Notes under the pieces: model-generated
Told to the model about the DNA's origin: nothing
Databases searched by the model: none
The model's input: only the letters and a program-made list of their open reading frames with translations
Shown: one piece after another, positions 12,701 through 27,700 of the stretch
Position numbering within the stretch: the stretch's first letter is position 1
Layout of the letters: each line of letters starts with the position of its first letter
From: Trochalopteron elliotii
Taxonomy: Eukaryota > Chordata > Aves > Passeriformes > Leiothrichidae
Length of the DNA stretch: 64,000 nucleotides
Direction of reading: 5' to 3'
NCBI GenBank assembly: GCA_024734555.1
Contig: JANPWX010000076.1
Span: forward strand, 469,527 to 533,526
Program-made: the position numbers and the translations under genes

Positions 12701-15700
12701 TGGCAAACCAGTGACACTGACACATTTACAAAAGAGGAAATGGGATGCTTTTCATTGAGCAATGCAGGGCATTAACCCACTACAGCTCTCAGTCCCTAGA
12801 GAGACAGACAAGTGACAGATATGTCTCTGGCTGAGATAGCTGAATTCACTAAATCATGTGCAGTATTCAAGAAGAGAAAAACCAGAAATGGGCATAAAGA
12901 TGGACCATTTGGATAAAATATTGTCCTGAAGAAAACATTTCTACATGCAGTTGAACACAAATGCAACAAAACCATTTTACAAAAATCACAGTGACAAAAG
13001 GATGATACATATCATATTTATGTAATAATTTCAGTCATATATTTTTATTATAGTATGCAGAATTATAATGCATACATGGTATTTTAAAGTAATATATATT
13101 ACTTCTTCCCTTATTTTCTTTTCGTCTTCTTGAAAGCTAATGTTATAAGCTTAAAAGGAGAGATGACCTGTTCAAGAAAGGTTGTGTAAGCAGTAGAACT
13201 GTAATGTAATCTTTCTTAGCTTGACAATTTCTGTTTCTACTGTTTGCCCATTAAGAGGAAAATGTGGGAGAACACTTTCTAAAGACTACTAAAAAAGTTT
13301 AAGTACAGTATGGCCACATCTAAGAGATTGTTGTGCTAGCTATCATCCTTCCCAGCTGGACAGGGTTTCTCAGAGACAAACTTTGCTCTGAGGTTCCAAG
13401 TTATGCTTCAGCTTTGGCAGAACAAATTTTGAATTTAGCACAGAAATACTTTGCTAATCCATCCACAGTGCAGAGAAAGACATTTAAAATTCTACTTTCT
13501 AATTATTTCAGTGGACCTAAGATTTCACTCAGTTCTCTTCTCTGTAGTCAGAAGATTAAAAAGTCAAATAAAAGGGAACTGGTGAATCACATCTGGAGGA
13601 AAGGCAACTAAAAGACATTTCATTGAACAGCGACATTAGGTTGCTGCTGCCAACATTAGTCAATACACTGTGAGGTTGCTACATCAGCACAGGCTGATGT
13701 ATACACACATTTGATGCATACATACATTTGTCAGCTTATGACTGGCACTCAGTCTTCAGGGTCCTAAATTAAAACTGAAAACTTTTTCAAAACATTGCAT
13801 TTTAAGTACATTGAAAATCCCTCAGTTAAGAACCATTTAATAGTCCTATCTTGCATGTACTCCTCTGCATAATAATATTAACAAACTCAATTTAAACAGG
13901 ATGCTTGTCCAATCTTCATTTCATAAATTTTGCTTTAACTTTCTTCAGAGCAATGATGAACATATTACTTATATACTGTTCTATAACACTGCAGGCACTA
14001 CACCCTTGGTACTATTTCGTGTAGGCTGAGCTGTGTATGTTTGTAGCCTCCTGTTTGGAGAGTGAAAATTTGGCCCCTATGATCCTTACTTTCCCAGTTT
14101 CCCATTTCATTACTGCACAGTTAGTTTGATGGCCTATAATCTACTACCTGCAGTACCTACACCACTGCAACATTACAGTAGCCAATGCATGTGAAGTGTG
14201 ACAGCATGCTGTTTCACCGTGACAAAAGGTTCATGGATGATACCATCATTCTGCTGACTTTTACAAATGACCTTGCAAGAAAAGTCTGTGCTCTTCGGGT
14301 GAATGGTGCTAAGGAGACAGATACACTTTTGCTACTGTAGCAGCCTGTGTGGTAATTACAGGCATGGTATACTCCACAGAGGGGCTTGTATCTGTCTCTG
14401 AATGTTTATAGCAACTTTCTTAAGGCCCATTTTTTGTTTAATAAGCCAAGATGACTAAAGCAACAGCCCAACACCAGTCTGGACATCAAACTCTTTTCTA
14501 CATTAAATTTCTAGCTTCTCTACAGAAAGAATTGCCCCAACACTGGATGCTGGATAGAACTATCTGGGATAGACTCTGCCTCCTTTCCTCTATTTTACCA
14601 CCTATCAGAGCAATTAGAATGAAGAGGTTCCTCTTCATTTTCTTGCTTACCCTGTGCTGCTCTATCAGTGTTCTCAAGGCCTCTTCATCATCTGGAAGGA
14701 TCCCATGGAAACGAAGAGCCTGCTCTGCCTCTGCCAGCCACTCCAAAAGGACATGGACAACTGAGTGGAATTCTTCTGCCTGTTGAGATACAGGAAGTCA
14801 TGGTCACTCGTGAGGTGACCTGACAGACACACTGCAGCTTACACAGGAAGGTTGAGGCCACATTTAATCATCCAGCAGTACCAGCACATTATCTTTCCAT
14901 TAAAAAGTCTATGATACACAGCACTACATTTTCATAACTGAAAAAACAGCTCATGCTTCCCAAAAAATTATAGGAAGCCTAAAAGCCTGTCCATGCTTTT
15001 AGCCATCTGATTTATAGTGTATTTGCAGCTCAGTTGAGAATGTCATGTCTTTACACTGACAAATTACATGGGAGGTGCTTTCAGGGACCAGCTGGAGAGA
15101 TGAGAACTATTGTCTGCACAGCCTAAAGCACCAGTTAAGCAAAATGAATTGACAGCCAGTTGGAGAGTGACTCTTTTGTGTCTAGAGAAAACAAGAAAGA
15201 TTCGCCTCTGGGTACAGCCATATTCAGACACAGTTAGTGTTTGAGGTAAGTTCAGGATTGTGACTGCTGAGGAAAGCAGAGCAGGAATGTTGTACATCGT
15301 GGATACATTGCTACTGCAGGAGCCCCATCCTAGCATCAGTCCAAGCTAGTATGTCTTCAGAGAGCTGTACATCCATATTACCTCAGGTCTGGAAACAACA
15401 CAGATACACCTATTTATTGGGCTTGGTACCAGATAATGCTGACATACATAGACTGTTCTAGGTCGTGGCTAGCACAACTGCACTCAGCACAACTATTTTT
15501 TCTTTGAAGTACGTCACCATGCATTGTAATTGTGCCAATGTAAAGAATTTTTCAATAAACAGATTTACTTCTTTCCAATAAGGCACAGAAAGCATAAATA
15601 TGATTGCAATCTCCTGCTTCTTGTGAATGGGGCATAGTTCTTTATCATCCTTCATATTTGACTGTAACTTCAGTGATTTCCTTAGATGGTAAGGTCTTCA

Positions 15701-18700
15701 AAGCATTTGTTTTGCATTTGTGGCAGGGACTAATAATAACAGGAATAATAAATGCTAAGAGGCACTATTTATGTGCTGTGGGATAAAAGGATAGAGAAGA
15801 TAAGCAATGAGTTCACAAGTAAATAAGTATTTTCAAATGAAATGAGAGTGAACTACACCAAGTGAAAATGAAATTAAATTTTTGGCAACTAAACTGCAAG
15901 ATATTTTTCACTGCTTCTCATAGAGTACATGTAGCAACATTATTACTCCTCTACCTGCCGAAGGGCCTGTTCCAGTCGTGTTTGCTTGGATACTGACAGG
16001 GCACAGACTGTCTCCCAGCGAGTGCTCAGCTCCTGCATCTGGACTTTGACCCAGGAAGAGTCATCACGACTGCCTTCTATCAGCTCCCTTGCAGAGCGCT
16101 TCAGAGCCTGGACACTGCTTGTTCTTTTTCCCAGCTCCTTCTGGAAAACCTAGACACCATCAAATATATTTGAAATGTTTAGCTCCTTAAGACATGCTTA
16201 TGCTAAAAATAAGAAAAAGCTACTGGTTATGAAAAGAAATGGAAATATGGATTTATTTCTGTCAAGAGTAGCTCCATTTAAGTGACGCAAAACACCTATT
16301 TATTAGATTCCATAGGAAGATATTAATACTCTCTTCTAACACAATAAAACTGGAATATGGTAGGAAAATGTCAGGCAGATCCCAAGAATCCATTCTGGTG
16401 TAACGCATGGGAAATCTAGCCTCCTTATCACTGCTGGATTTCCATTCTTTATCAAAGCAATTGATCTGACATGGATTAATGCGTAAGATTGCTGTGGCAG
16501 GAAAAGATCAGATAAAAAGCTAACAATCAAGGACAGGGTTTAAAATCATCCAAACAGAAATAAATCCCCATCTAGGGGGTCTAACTGTAAGGTTGTGGAT
16601 CTTGTTGCTTATTTGTATATTTATGTGGGAGTTTGTTCACATTAGTAGATTGAATAAGCTCCAGTTACTTAAAAGAAGCTCTTAAAAGAAGATAATTACA
16701 GTGTGCTGTACCACTGACTGCAACTTACTTGTGATGGACAGTGGTAGTCCAGATGCAACTGAAGCATAGTGCAGGCTAATTTTTATAGACAGCCCACTTT
16801 TTTTGAGGCTTAAAATCTCCCTCAAAATCCTCAGTGAAGATGAGATACTGAAAGTCACAGGTGGATGAACAGAGGGACCGTCACTTTCTCATTTTCCCAG
16901 GCTGCAGAGCTCTACCTATGTGTCACCTTTGCAATACAAGTAACTTCAGCAGCCATTTCTTCTGACATACTGAACTGCAAAACTGGGATTCAAAGGCACA
17001 GTCCAACATCTCCTTCTTGTTCCCACATCCAAAACCACTTCAGTAATAAAATACTGCAGGTTTCCAACACAAGCTCCCAGGGGCATGGTCTAGTTGAAAT
17101 CTATGCATAACTTTAGCACTGTAATTACTTTTCTCGAGAAATATACAGCAGCCCCACAGGTCTGAAAGGCTACTGTAGTCATGACAAGTGCACTTGTGGA
17201 CATTTAATTAGCAGGTGGACTAAAAAAGAGCTGTCTGCCCCAGGGTTTTCCAGTAAAATAATTTTTGCCATCTCTTGCCCCTAGATATACATTTGCAAAT
17301 GCATATTTGTCATTTATGACATGATATTAATAAATACACAGGGTAGCACAATAAAACAGAATATCACAGTGATAACTGGTATTAATGAGTCACTAAGAGT
17401 TGTCCGCTTTCATGTATGTTTTATAGCATTTTCTATTGTTCACTACGTCTGTGTTACAAAACTATTTCATATTTTTAAAAATTACAGAATAATGAAAGAT
17501 AAAGATATTATTAAAATGTTACACTTATGAGCAGTCCAATAATTAAAAAGCAGTATTTTTGGAACTACCTTGTGGTTGTCAATCAGGTTCATTACTAAAT
17601 CAATGTCTCCATGTACTGGTTGGTCTTCTGCTAGTTGAGGTTCAATTTTGTATAACCAGTCAATGAGAGCTTGCAGAGCATCAGTAAACTGTCCCGAAAA
17701 TAGCAGGGCTTCCTCCAGTTTATTTTGTCTGAGAGAGGAAAAAAAGGCAAACAACCACACACACACAAAATAATCACTGATACACTTCAGGAAAATATTT
17801 TCAGCATAAAATAATAGAATCATGGAAGTGTTAAGGTTGGAAAAGACTGCTAAGATCATTGAGTCCAACCACTATCCCACCACTATTACATCATGTCCCC
17901 AGGTGCTACATCCACATTGCTTTTGAACACTTCCAGGGATAGTGACTCAACTACTTCCTTGGGCAGTCTGTTTCAATGCTTCACAACCATTTCAGAGAAG
18001 AAATTTTTCCTAAAATCCAACCTAAACCTCATTTGTTGCAATTTGAGGCAGTTTCCTCTCTTGCTGTCATTTGTTGCCTGGGAGAAGAGACCAATCTCAC
18101 CTGGCCATAGTCTCCTTTCAGGCACTCGTAGAGAGCAATAAGGTCTCCCCTGAGCCTCCTTTTTTCCAGGCTAAACAAACCCGGCTCCCTAAGCCATTTC
18201 TCATCAGACGTGCTCCAGACCCTTCACCAGCTCAGCTGCCCTTTCCTGGACTCACTCCAGCCCCTCAATGTCTTTCTCACAGTGAGGGGCCCAGAACTGC
18301 ACACAGGATTTGAGGTGTGGCCTCAACAGTGACAAGTACAGGGGGACAATCTCTACCCTGGTCCTGCTGGCCACACTATTGCTGACACAGGCCAGGATGC
18401 CACTGGCCTTCTTGGCCACCTGGGCACACACTGGCTCATGTTCAGCTGGTTGTTGACCAGTACCTCCAGAGAACTTCAAATCAAGTTTCTCTTTTGAAAG
18501 GGCTCTTCCTTCCACTTCCTCCCCTGCTCTTCTACCATACCATTAGGAAAGTATGCATTTGCAGTATTTTACTGCTTTGACATTCTTAATTATCAAACAT
18601 ACTCTGGTTCTACTTTAACACAACAAATTCCAAAAACAGAAGCTTTTTTCTTATTTGACGAGTAATTAGTTGAGTTTCATTTACCTTTCCACTGACTTTC

Positions 18701-21700
18701 CACAAATTGTATCCCATTTATCTCTTAGTTCACTCAGCATGTCATCAAGTTTCAAATTGTCATCAGCTAAGGTGGTTTTCTCTTTCAAGGAACGTCCAGT
18801 CCTATTTGTGGTATCATACACAGAATGTTTGGCACCAAGAGATTTCTGGAATTCCTATATATATGGAAAAAAAGAGAAAATATTAGTATATCATTAACTG
18901 CTTGCAAGCCACTGTTAATTGGTTTTGGACATACTATTTGCAACATAAGCTGTAAATGTTGATGCAAGAATAATTTAAACTTATTGCAAAATTTCTATGC
19001 TAGTGCCACAGTGCACGTGGGGCTTGACACTATCATACCCCTGCCTTTTGTCCTCTGGAAATGTAGCTCTATGCTTACTGGAGCAACTTTGGGAAAATCC
19101 CTCCTTCAGTGAGGGCAATGATTCCTGTTCTACCATAATATTCCCAAATTTCAGCCTAGTAGTCAGAAGGATGTGAAAGAAACTGCTACTTTGGGAGCCA
19201 TTAACTGAGCATTCTTTGCACTACATTCTTACAAACTAAGATTTCAAGCCACTTGTAGAGCTCCCCAACAGCTACAAAGGTTATTCTGGTTTAGCTCAAA
19301 ATGGACAAGCTGGGAAACCTCCAAGCAGAAGCAGCAGTCAGGTAACATCCCAATAACTAGATCTGTGCTAGAAGTAAAAATCACAAGCAGGTTTCTGTGC
19401 CCCAGAACTTTGGACAATGACAGTGACAGAGTCTGCCCACCAGCTCTGCCAGCTCCTTTTGCACAAATCCTCTGGAAGCTTTTCACAGGCACAGAAGAGC
19501 ACAAGAAACACACTTCATCTGATACAACATAGGAATTAACTGCCTGTCAGAGTAAATAATTAAATAAAGGAACACTGCCAAAAGACATCACCAGCCTAAC
19601 AAGGGAGTTTGTAAATTGCAGCAATGCTTGAAATGTTTTATTTCACACCTACATGAGTTGCTAGCAGGGAATCCATTGGAAAAAAAAAAACAAAACCCAT
19701 AAGTTTGCTTTAGAAAACCCTTATATACAGCATCGAATATTTTCCTCTTTTTGTTACCAAAAAAAGCAACATTTGTTTCATGATTTAGTATTTCCTTACT
19801 ATTCTTTCATTTTCCTCATATAAAACAAGGAAAACTTTAAGAAAAAACATAATTGTCTAACTAGGACTACAGTAAAAATAAATATAATTTTCAAAATAAC
19901 CAGTTTTTTGTAACAGTTCCTTCAATACAAATAATATGTCTATGTTAATTTTTTTTTTTTATGGGTTTCGTTAACTACTTAACACTACACAAACGTTACT
20001 AGGTTTGCAAAAGGATACACAATTAAACTGCTGCCACAGAAAGATCATATAGGAAAAACAGATTTAAAGATGGCAAAAGGCCATCTTAGTTTAGTTAGTT
20101 AGTTCATTCCCTGAGACTAAACCATATCTACTTTCATGTGACTTCAGGTATAACTGAGAGTAGATTTTGGTTTAAGGTGTCAGGAACAGATAGGTAAGTT
20201 AATTACTGAGATTTTGTTCAGCTAGATACCTTCCTTCTAAGGAAGATGGGCACATACAGATAAAATTAGCAAGGCTCATACAAATGTAGTGTAAGGACAC
20301 TCAGAATTAGCACAGAAATGGATTGGGTGACCTAGTGTGGGTTTTTCCATCCCTGACTCCTAAAAATGAGAAAAAAATTCCAACAAACAGACCATGAATA
20401 ACCCCCAAAAGTCCCTGGCAACATGCTAGATATGAGTGAGAGAGAAAATATATTATCTTGGCTTTTCTTTTTCAGGGACTTTTTTTTGGCAGTAACAACT
20501 GGCAAAGAGCAGGTCCAAATTATTTCTTACAGCACACATTCAGCTGGGATAGCAAAATCCTTAAAACGGAGCAAGGAAACCTTCAAGGCTGGACAGAAAA
20601 GACAAAGACAGACTTGGGGTATATGTGGGAGTGGAAGGAAAAGACTCAAAATACAAGGAAGGACATTGCAGTGTTGGGAGGTTTGGCAACTCATTAAAAA
20701 ACAATTGAGCTGATTTCTTGAGAGGGTGGTGTTTGAAGTTTAAAGTCACAAAGTTCACCAAACTCCCTCTCTCACACACATTCATCTTTTTTCCTGCAGA
20801 TCACCAGTTTGAATCCTTATGTGCCTGTACCAATTTCATCCCATTTCTTAATGAGATTAAAGCAACTCAAAAAGTAATGCTCTGCAGGCTTTTTACATGA
20901 AAGAAGCTAAAGAAAAGATATCAGTGCCAGAAGGGGTGAGTCTGCCAGTCCATTTGAGGAAGTTTGGTCTTATAAGAAGTACTGCTATAGGTGTAAGGCA
21001 CATATCAAGTTTATCAGGCTTAACATTTCTGAAGATGGGATGAGAATACAGGTAGAGAGTTCTGCAAACCTCAAAGCCAAGTCACAGTGTTGACCATATT
21101 GGTGAGGAATTTGAATATGTAAAGAAAACAGAGGAGTGAAAGGATTAGAAGATTAGTAAGACTCAGACTACAGTAACAGTAAGATTCCCGCTTGCCAGTT
21201 CAGATCACTGACTCCAAATTCTGGCAACAGCAGCAATCCCAAAACAAACTGAAATTGCAGAGTTGGCATAACAGAATGTTAATGTAGGTTTTATCTAAAG
21301 GTTTTAAGAGCGTACACAGGTAAAACTATTTTTGCTTGACCAACTGCCAGCTCTCACTATATTAAAGGGGAATGGTTTCCTGGTTGATAAACAACACATC
21401 ATGCAGCCTGAGAGATGATAAAAAAATAAAGCAGACTGATGAAGTTATTAATATGCATGACAAAATTTGTCAGAGGTAAAAAGCAATCACCAGAAGCTAC
21501 AATGAAAAGAAAAATTAGATATGCAAACCTCTCAGGATATTGTGGAATATGAAAAAAATAGTAGTAAATGGAGGACAATAAAGCTGACATAAAAAGTAAA
21601 TATATGCCAAAATGTGGAAAACTGAATGATCATTCAATATCCTAGTGTTTGATGAAACCGCCCCAGGAGAAATCTTAAGACACAATTATATCTCTGAAGA

Positions 21701-24700
21701 TTCAACCACTCATCCACTTGATCCTCAATAACATATTATTCAAGGCATTTTACAGAAGTCAAAATGAAGTAAAGACTACTTCTGTCTCTGCTTTTGCTCT
21801 GTGTCTGATGGAATTTTAGAGCTTTACATTATCACATTACCTTTTGAAAAGCCAAGTGAATGAGAGAGATTTTTACATATTCACAGCTGAATTTCTGTAA
21901 AGATAGTTTCAGAATTTTGAATCCAATAAAGATAAGTATGTGAGCAGTATTTGCTCTAATACTGTCACATTGTTTTCTATGGGATTTCATTAATATTTCC
22001 ACTTGACATAAAAAGCAACTGTCAATCAAAATACTTACAATATTAAAAGAAAAATCTCAACCCAGTTAAGTAGACAGTAAATTTTTGGTTTAAGAACTTA
22101 AAAAAAGCCTCTTCAGAGATCCCTATTCTGAAATGGTATTAATCTGCTTTTTAAAGTTCACATGGTGCTGTATTATTCTTTCCTCTTCATTTATAACCAT
22201 TCCCCCACATATCAGGTACTGTGAAAAGTTCTTTTTATTCACACCCTGTTAAAACACCATAATTTAATTTGATGTGAATAAACACGCCATTGCAGTGAGG
22301 CCACAATCTACGTTCTTTGCTGATGGAACAGTACAAGGCTGAAAGACTTACCTACATTTCACTGGGCATTTTGTGTGTCATGACTCACCTTATGCTGTGC
22401 AAGCTGCATCTTTATTTTGTCAGGGTCATTTGCAATTTCAAGATCTGAGTCCAGAGATTTCTCTGACTCTTCCAGCCATTCCATAAGTTTATGCCAGGCT
22501 TCATGGAACTAAAGGAAAGTCAGATTTGCATGGACTTTAGAATTCACTGGTTCATGAGGCAATCAAAAAGCATTAAACCCCAACCAAGACTGGCAAACTT
22601 TGACAAAATTTGATGCGTTTTTTTCTCCCTAGTCCCTTAAACAGAACTGGTCTAACCATGTGTCCACTGTATTTACTCTCCCTTCCCCAAGTGAGTTTGC
22701 AACGTTTAATGTACATAATGTGCACACATCTTATGTATCTGTCAGAGGCATACTGGTAACATCTGTTGATGTGTTGGTCATTTGGATTCCCACAGTTTTA
22801 GTAATGGATAGTAAATACAGAAAGAATGGGGCTTAGCCATTGCTTATATGGGACCATGGCAGTAAATCACTGGGGAAAACTTCGCTCTGGGTGACTGCCC
22901 AAGATGTTCCCTGTAACACTCATAAAAGCTCTCGTTATATCAAATGCTATCTTGATGAGCAAGGAACAGATTTTTGATCTTCCTTCCTGTTTCAAAGAAA
23001 AGAGCACTTCAGGGAAGGAAGCAGGGAAAAAGTAAAGATTCAACCAGCTTTCACAAAACGCCATCTGTTTGGGTTTTGATTTTTCTAAGCTGGTCACTCC
23101 TCTCTCTCTTGAAAATTCTTCTTGCCTGGGGTACCTACACATGGAAGCACAAGAAACTAGTTCAGAAAGCTTTCAAGGCATCTAAGACACTGTTTTCCAG
23201 GGCTGTTGACTAGGCCTTGACACCAGTAGCCTTCAGTACCCCTTCCACACTCCACACACAGTTGTCATCTTAATAGCACTGTATTCAGCTTTGTAAATGC
23301 ATATTGAGACAAAACCCATCTCATTGCAGAACTGCAATCTAACAGAGATTAGCCACAATCTCTGGCTAATTCATTGCCCAGAGAACTTCTTGAACTGTGT
23401 GGTGGTAGCGGTGAACACTGGAACGTGGTTTAGCTGTGAACATCACCAAATCTTGAATGATCACGTCCCCTTGAATAGAAAGGAGCTAGAACTTCCTATT
23501 GATATTTAAACAGGTTACACTCCTTTCACACATTTTGCATCTTATCATTTATGTTCCTTGGTGAGGGAAATGTGTACCTAAGGAAAAAAACATAGATGCT
23601 CCCACCCAAAGAAAACTGTGCAAACAGCCCCCTCCCCACAAAAACCAACCTCTCCCAGTTTATAAGGAAATAAATTGAGATATCTTACCACATAGAAGAT
23701 ATTGGTCTAGTAACTAACAGAAGAGATTGAGTGATAAGTGTTGAGTATAATCAGGACACAATATAGACCCAAGAAGAAAATACCAAAGAATACTCCCACA
23801 GATTAGTGAAAAGGGCTCATCACACTCTTTAAAATATACAGGGTTGATTATGAAACTTCTTTTTGAAGACAGATGGCACTAATACACATCTGGAATCCAT
23901 ACTCTAACTTTCTTTTTTCAGACTATCCTGTACCGCAGACAGAAGTCACTGCTTGGGTTGAAAATGATGCTTTCGCCTCCCAAATGAAGTGCTCTGGGAT
24001 TGAATCACAGAAATCGCTCCACTAACTCAACAGTGTCTGTTACACTAAACCCAGGCTTGCTTTGTGAGTGCTTTAAAGCATCATATTCTTCAACAATCTG
24101 GATGCAATTACCTCTAAGTTCAAAGAGCTGTATAACAGCTGTTGTCCCATTACCTGTTTGGCTCTTTTCCTTGCATCATCCAAAGCTCTTCCCCTTTCAA
24201 CTAAGCGTTGGACTACTTTTTCCCATCGACTCTGTACACTGATCAGCAGATTCTTAATAAGGACAACGTCCTGTTTCTGGCTGAAATATTTCAAATGGGT
24301 TCCAGTTTTGTCCAGCTCTATGATCTGATCTCGATGAGAGTTCACTTCTGTGGCAAAAACCTTGGAAAAAGAGGGTAAAAATTACTGAATACTGTGTTGG
24401 GTAAACACTGAAAAAACCCAGTCTGATAAAGAATGATGTAGTGAGAAAGACTGTAAAATACAATTTTAAAACAAATGAAATGTTTCTCTGAGTGCCAGCA
24501 TTATAGGGTTCATTTGGACATTGTTACAGTATCTCCACAGAGTGGGAGAAAAACATTACACATCTGTTTCTTTACATACCTTGTGTTCATCAATTTGAAA
24601 TAAGACAGTGTCCAAGATAAGACTTGGCCGAGAAGCTGCAGTTAGAGTCTGCTCAGCCTGAGTAAGCCAGTTGATGAAATCTTGAAGTGAGTTGTGGAAC

Positions 24701-27700
24701 TCCATTGCTAAATTGAGGGCTTCTTCCAGTTTGGTCTGTAAAGACAGGTCATACTTCATTAGCGGCTGATATTGCGCAGTGGCTTCAGCCAAGGAAACCA
24801 TTTTAGTTCAGCACTTTGGAGTAAACCATTTTAGTTTACCATTTCAAAACACTTTTCCAACTCAAAGTTTCTGCGTTTTAAAATAACAGCCTATATTTGA
24901 GCACATTCAAGGAGATGGATTACAGGAGTTAACAGCAAAATTATGTATAACAGATGAATAGAAAACACAGCACCTAGTATCAAGATAAATTTTTCCCAAT
25001 TAGAACATATTTCCTACTACTTAATCCAAATGGGACATTTGGATTTATCAAGTTTAATGCAAAACCAGCAGAATTTCAGAAATCTAAGGTGGTAGTGCAC
25101 TTGGAAGAGCCTCAGGTAGGTCATCAAATTTATTCTCTTGCACTTAATGAAGAATAAGTTTTCCTAGAGAATTTCTTTTTAGTAGAGTCCAATTGTCATT
25201 TTGGTTTCCTGAACAGAAACTAATTTGGGACACAGAATTTTGTTGATCATGAGACAGCAGTCAGAGATTTTCAAACATTTACACTGCTGACCTCACTGAG
25301 CACTCCAACCTTACAGCTTCCTGCTAGAAGGTGCTCATATTGGGTATTAATTAGTTTGTCATTTTTGCTTTATTATTACCTTAAGAGAAAACAGCATTAT
25401 AACTTTAAAATACAGCTAAGTCGTGAGTGAAACATTTGTGCTATATATTTATCAGGGCTGTACAGAGAGTTTCTCTGTTTGCAATCATGGGTATTATTTT
25501 TGTTTGATTGAGTTAGAACAAGTGGACTATACTTCGTGAAGGAATGAAAGCCACATGAAATTAATAACAAGAAATTGTCTGTTGCATATCAGTGAAATCA
25601 TGCTATTGATCTTTTAGAACAGAAGGTAGTCACTTGAAGTAAATGGCAAATGGCCAAGCATTTTGGAATTTTAAGAAAAAACGGCTAAAAACTAGGAAAA
25701 TTAACACAGCAATTATGTACTGAGGAAGAGATATACTCGGAGAATCATTCAGTCTCTCCTGTTTATGATTACTGCAATAAAACCCAGAAAACCCCTAGTC
25801 CTACCAAATGACCATTAACAGTATCAGTTAATATATATCTATGGAACTGACTTGTGCCATTCTCACCATACTCCTCCCCCATTATGGATAATTAACTTCT
25901 TGAATCTTGGTTTTCCCATTACTTTCTAAAAGTATTACTGAATTACGCCAGTCTCTACAACTGATTTTAAATGTAAAAAGCAGGCAAGTATGCATTCATA
26001 AAAGCACTGATCATTAACACACTTAAATGCATGATTTATACTTCTACTTTTATGTAAAAACACATACTTTTCTTTCACTGAGTTTTGTTTGCACCGATTC
26101 CCATTTTTCTTTTAAGTTATTTATGTCCTGCTCAACGTTTGTTTCAGCAGACTCTGGGCATCTTGCAAGCATCTGCTGGCCTTTCTGCATTAGACACTTG
26201 TATGTCTCTTCTTTGGCCTCAAAGGCAGCACAGAGTTCCTAAATAAAGAAAGGACCAGAAATAATAAGGTAGAAATTCAATACTCTTTATAAACACCAGT
26301 ATAATATTTATTCCTCCCCCAACATTTAGCAGGTATGATTAAGACTAATAAAGGAAACACATGCAATTCATAAAAAGCCAAATGAGAAAATGAGGGATCC
26401 AGTTCCTCAGGAAATGAAAACTTGTATCGTCTGTCAATGTCCTCTCTGAGATTCAGAGATTGGCAAAGTAAGTACTATGCACTTATTGAAGAAGAGTTGC
26501 TACAACTTGGGTGGTTTAAAGTCCATCTGTAGCCAAAACACAAAAAGTGTCAGCATTACACAGCGTGCTGAAACCCCAGGCCTATCCAATACCCTTCAAA
26601 AATGGGCGGGACAGCTTGGAAGGACTGGTTTATTGTACATTGTCTGTATCTTCCATCAGTGCTAGGCATGAGCACTGAAGACATACCAGGCATTTAAAGA
26701 AAGCTGTAATAATAATGGTAACAACATGTTTTACCTGTTAACTATTCTAATAAGGATGCTTTTTAAATCATGTTAAAGGTAAGCTGGCAAAAGTCTGGGA
26801 GCTCCCATGCATCCCTCTGACTCAAAAAGACGTGGTTAATATTGGCAACAGACAAATCAAAATGTACCAACAAAGTTGCTGCAGACTCACAAATGAGGAA
26901 CATCTTCACAAGGAGATGAGGAGTAAGTGGCTTCCAAATAAGAAAAGAACCTTTCCCTCTGATTCCCAGGACAAGAGCCCAAACCAAACATTTTTGGGGG
27001 GTTAAGAGATACTGTATACAGGGCTGTACCTGACCATGTAGGAGGGCAAAGCAAGAATCAGGTTCATTCATGAGCTTAAGATTTTGACACAACTGAAAGC
27101 TTTGTTTTCTTTCTGAGGACTGTGGAAAGTGGTATCACCTAGTCTGCTTCCTCCTACTACTTCAGGAAGAAACTGAAAACAATGCTTGTTTTAAGAAAAA
27201 GAGAGAGATGGTCTAGCAGCACTGGGACAGTTAAAAAAGGTGTCCTTTTAAGCCCCTTTCCTACTGGTATCCTGTAATGTCTCTTCATATCTTTTGTTTT
27301 CCTGGAGCGGCTTCAACTGAAAACCAGGCCAACTCAACTCCATTTGTGAACCAATTATGGTTGAGGTTCATTTATTAATATCTTTTTTTCATATCTTTTA
27401 TTCCTATCCATAGAGAAGCAGGCCTTATAATCAAGAACATGGTTCATAACATTATTTCAAAAGAGGAACAAATCAAAATGTAGTGCAAAACTTTCTCCTT
27501 CAGTTTCACATCAGTAATAAACACAGTTGGTATCACTTAGAGCCAAGTTTGAATTTAGAATGTAGTAGACAACATGACAAATAGCCTCAGCATTTCAGAA
27601 AAAAACAAATAAATAAAGAGAGATAATGAACAGAGATGTGCACATGTGCACTAAGGTTTAACCAAAAGGAAATCAAGTTCTATGTTTTGAGAGTTGATGG

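Noticed and set aside
13681..13700. Hairpin acatcag-cacagg-ctgatgt
   Set aside because: A 7-bp stem is expected by chance in a 64-kb window and has no associated gene or element.
18071..18515. Open frames on both strands within the CR1 copy
   Set aside because: They fall in the 3' part of a truncated CR1 and show no reverse transcriptase motifs.
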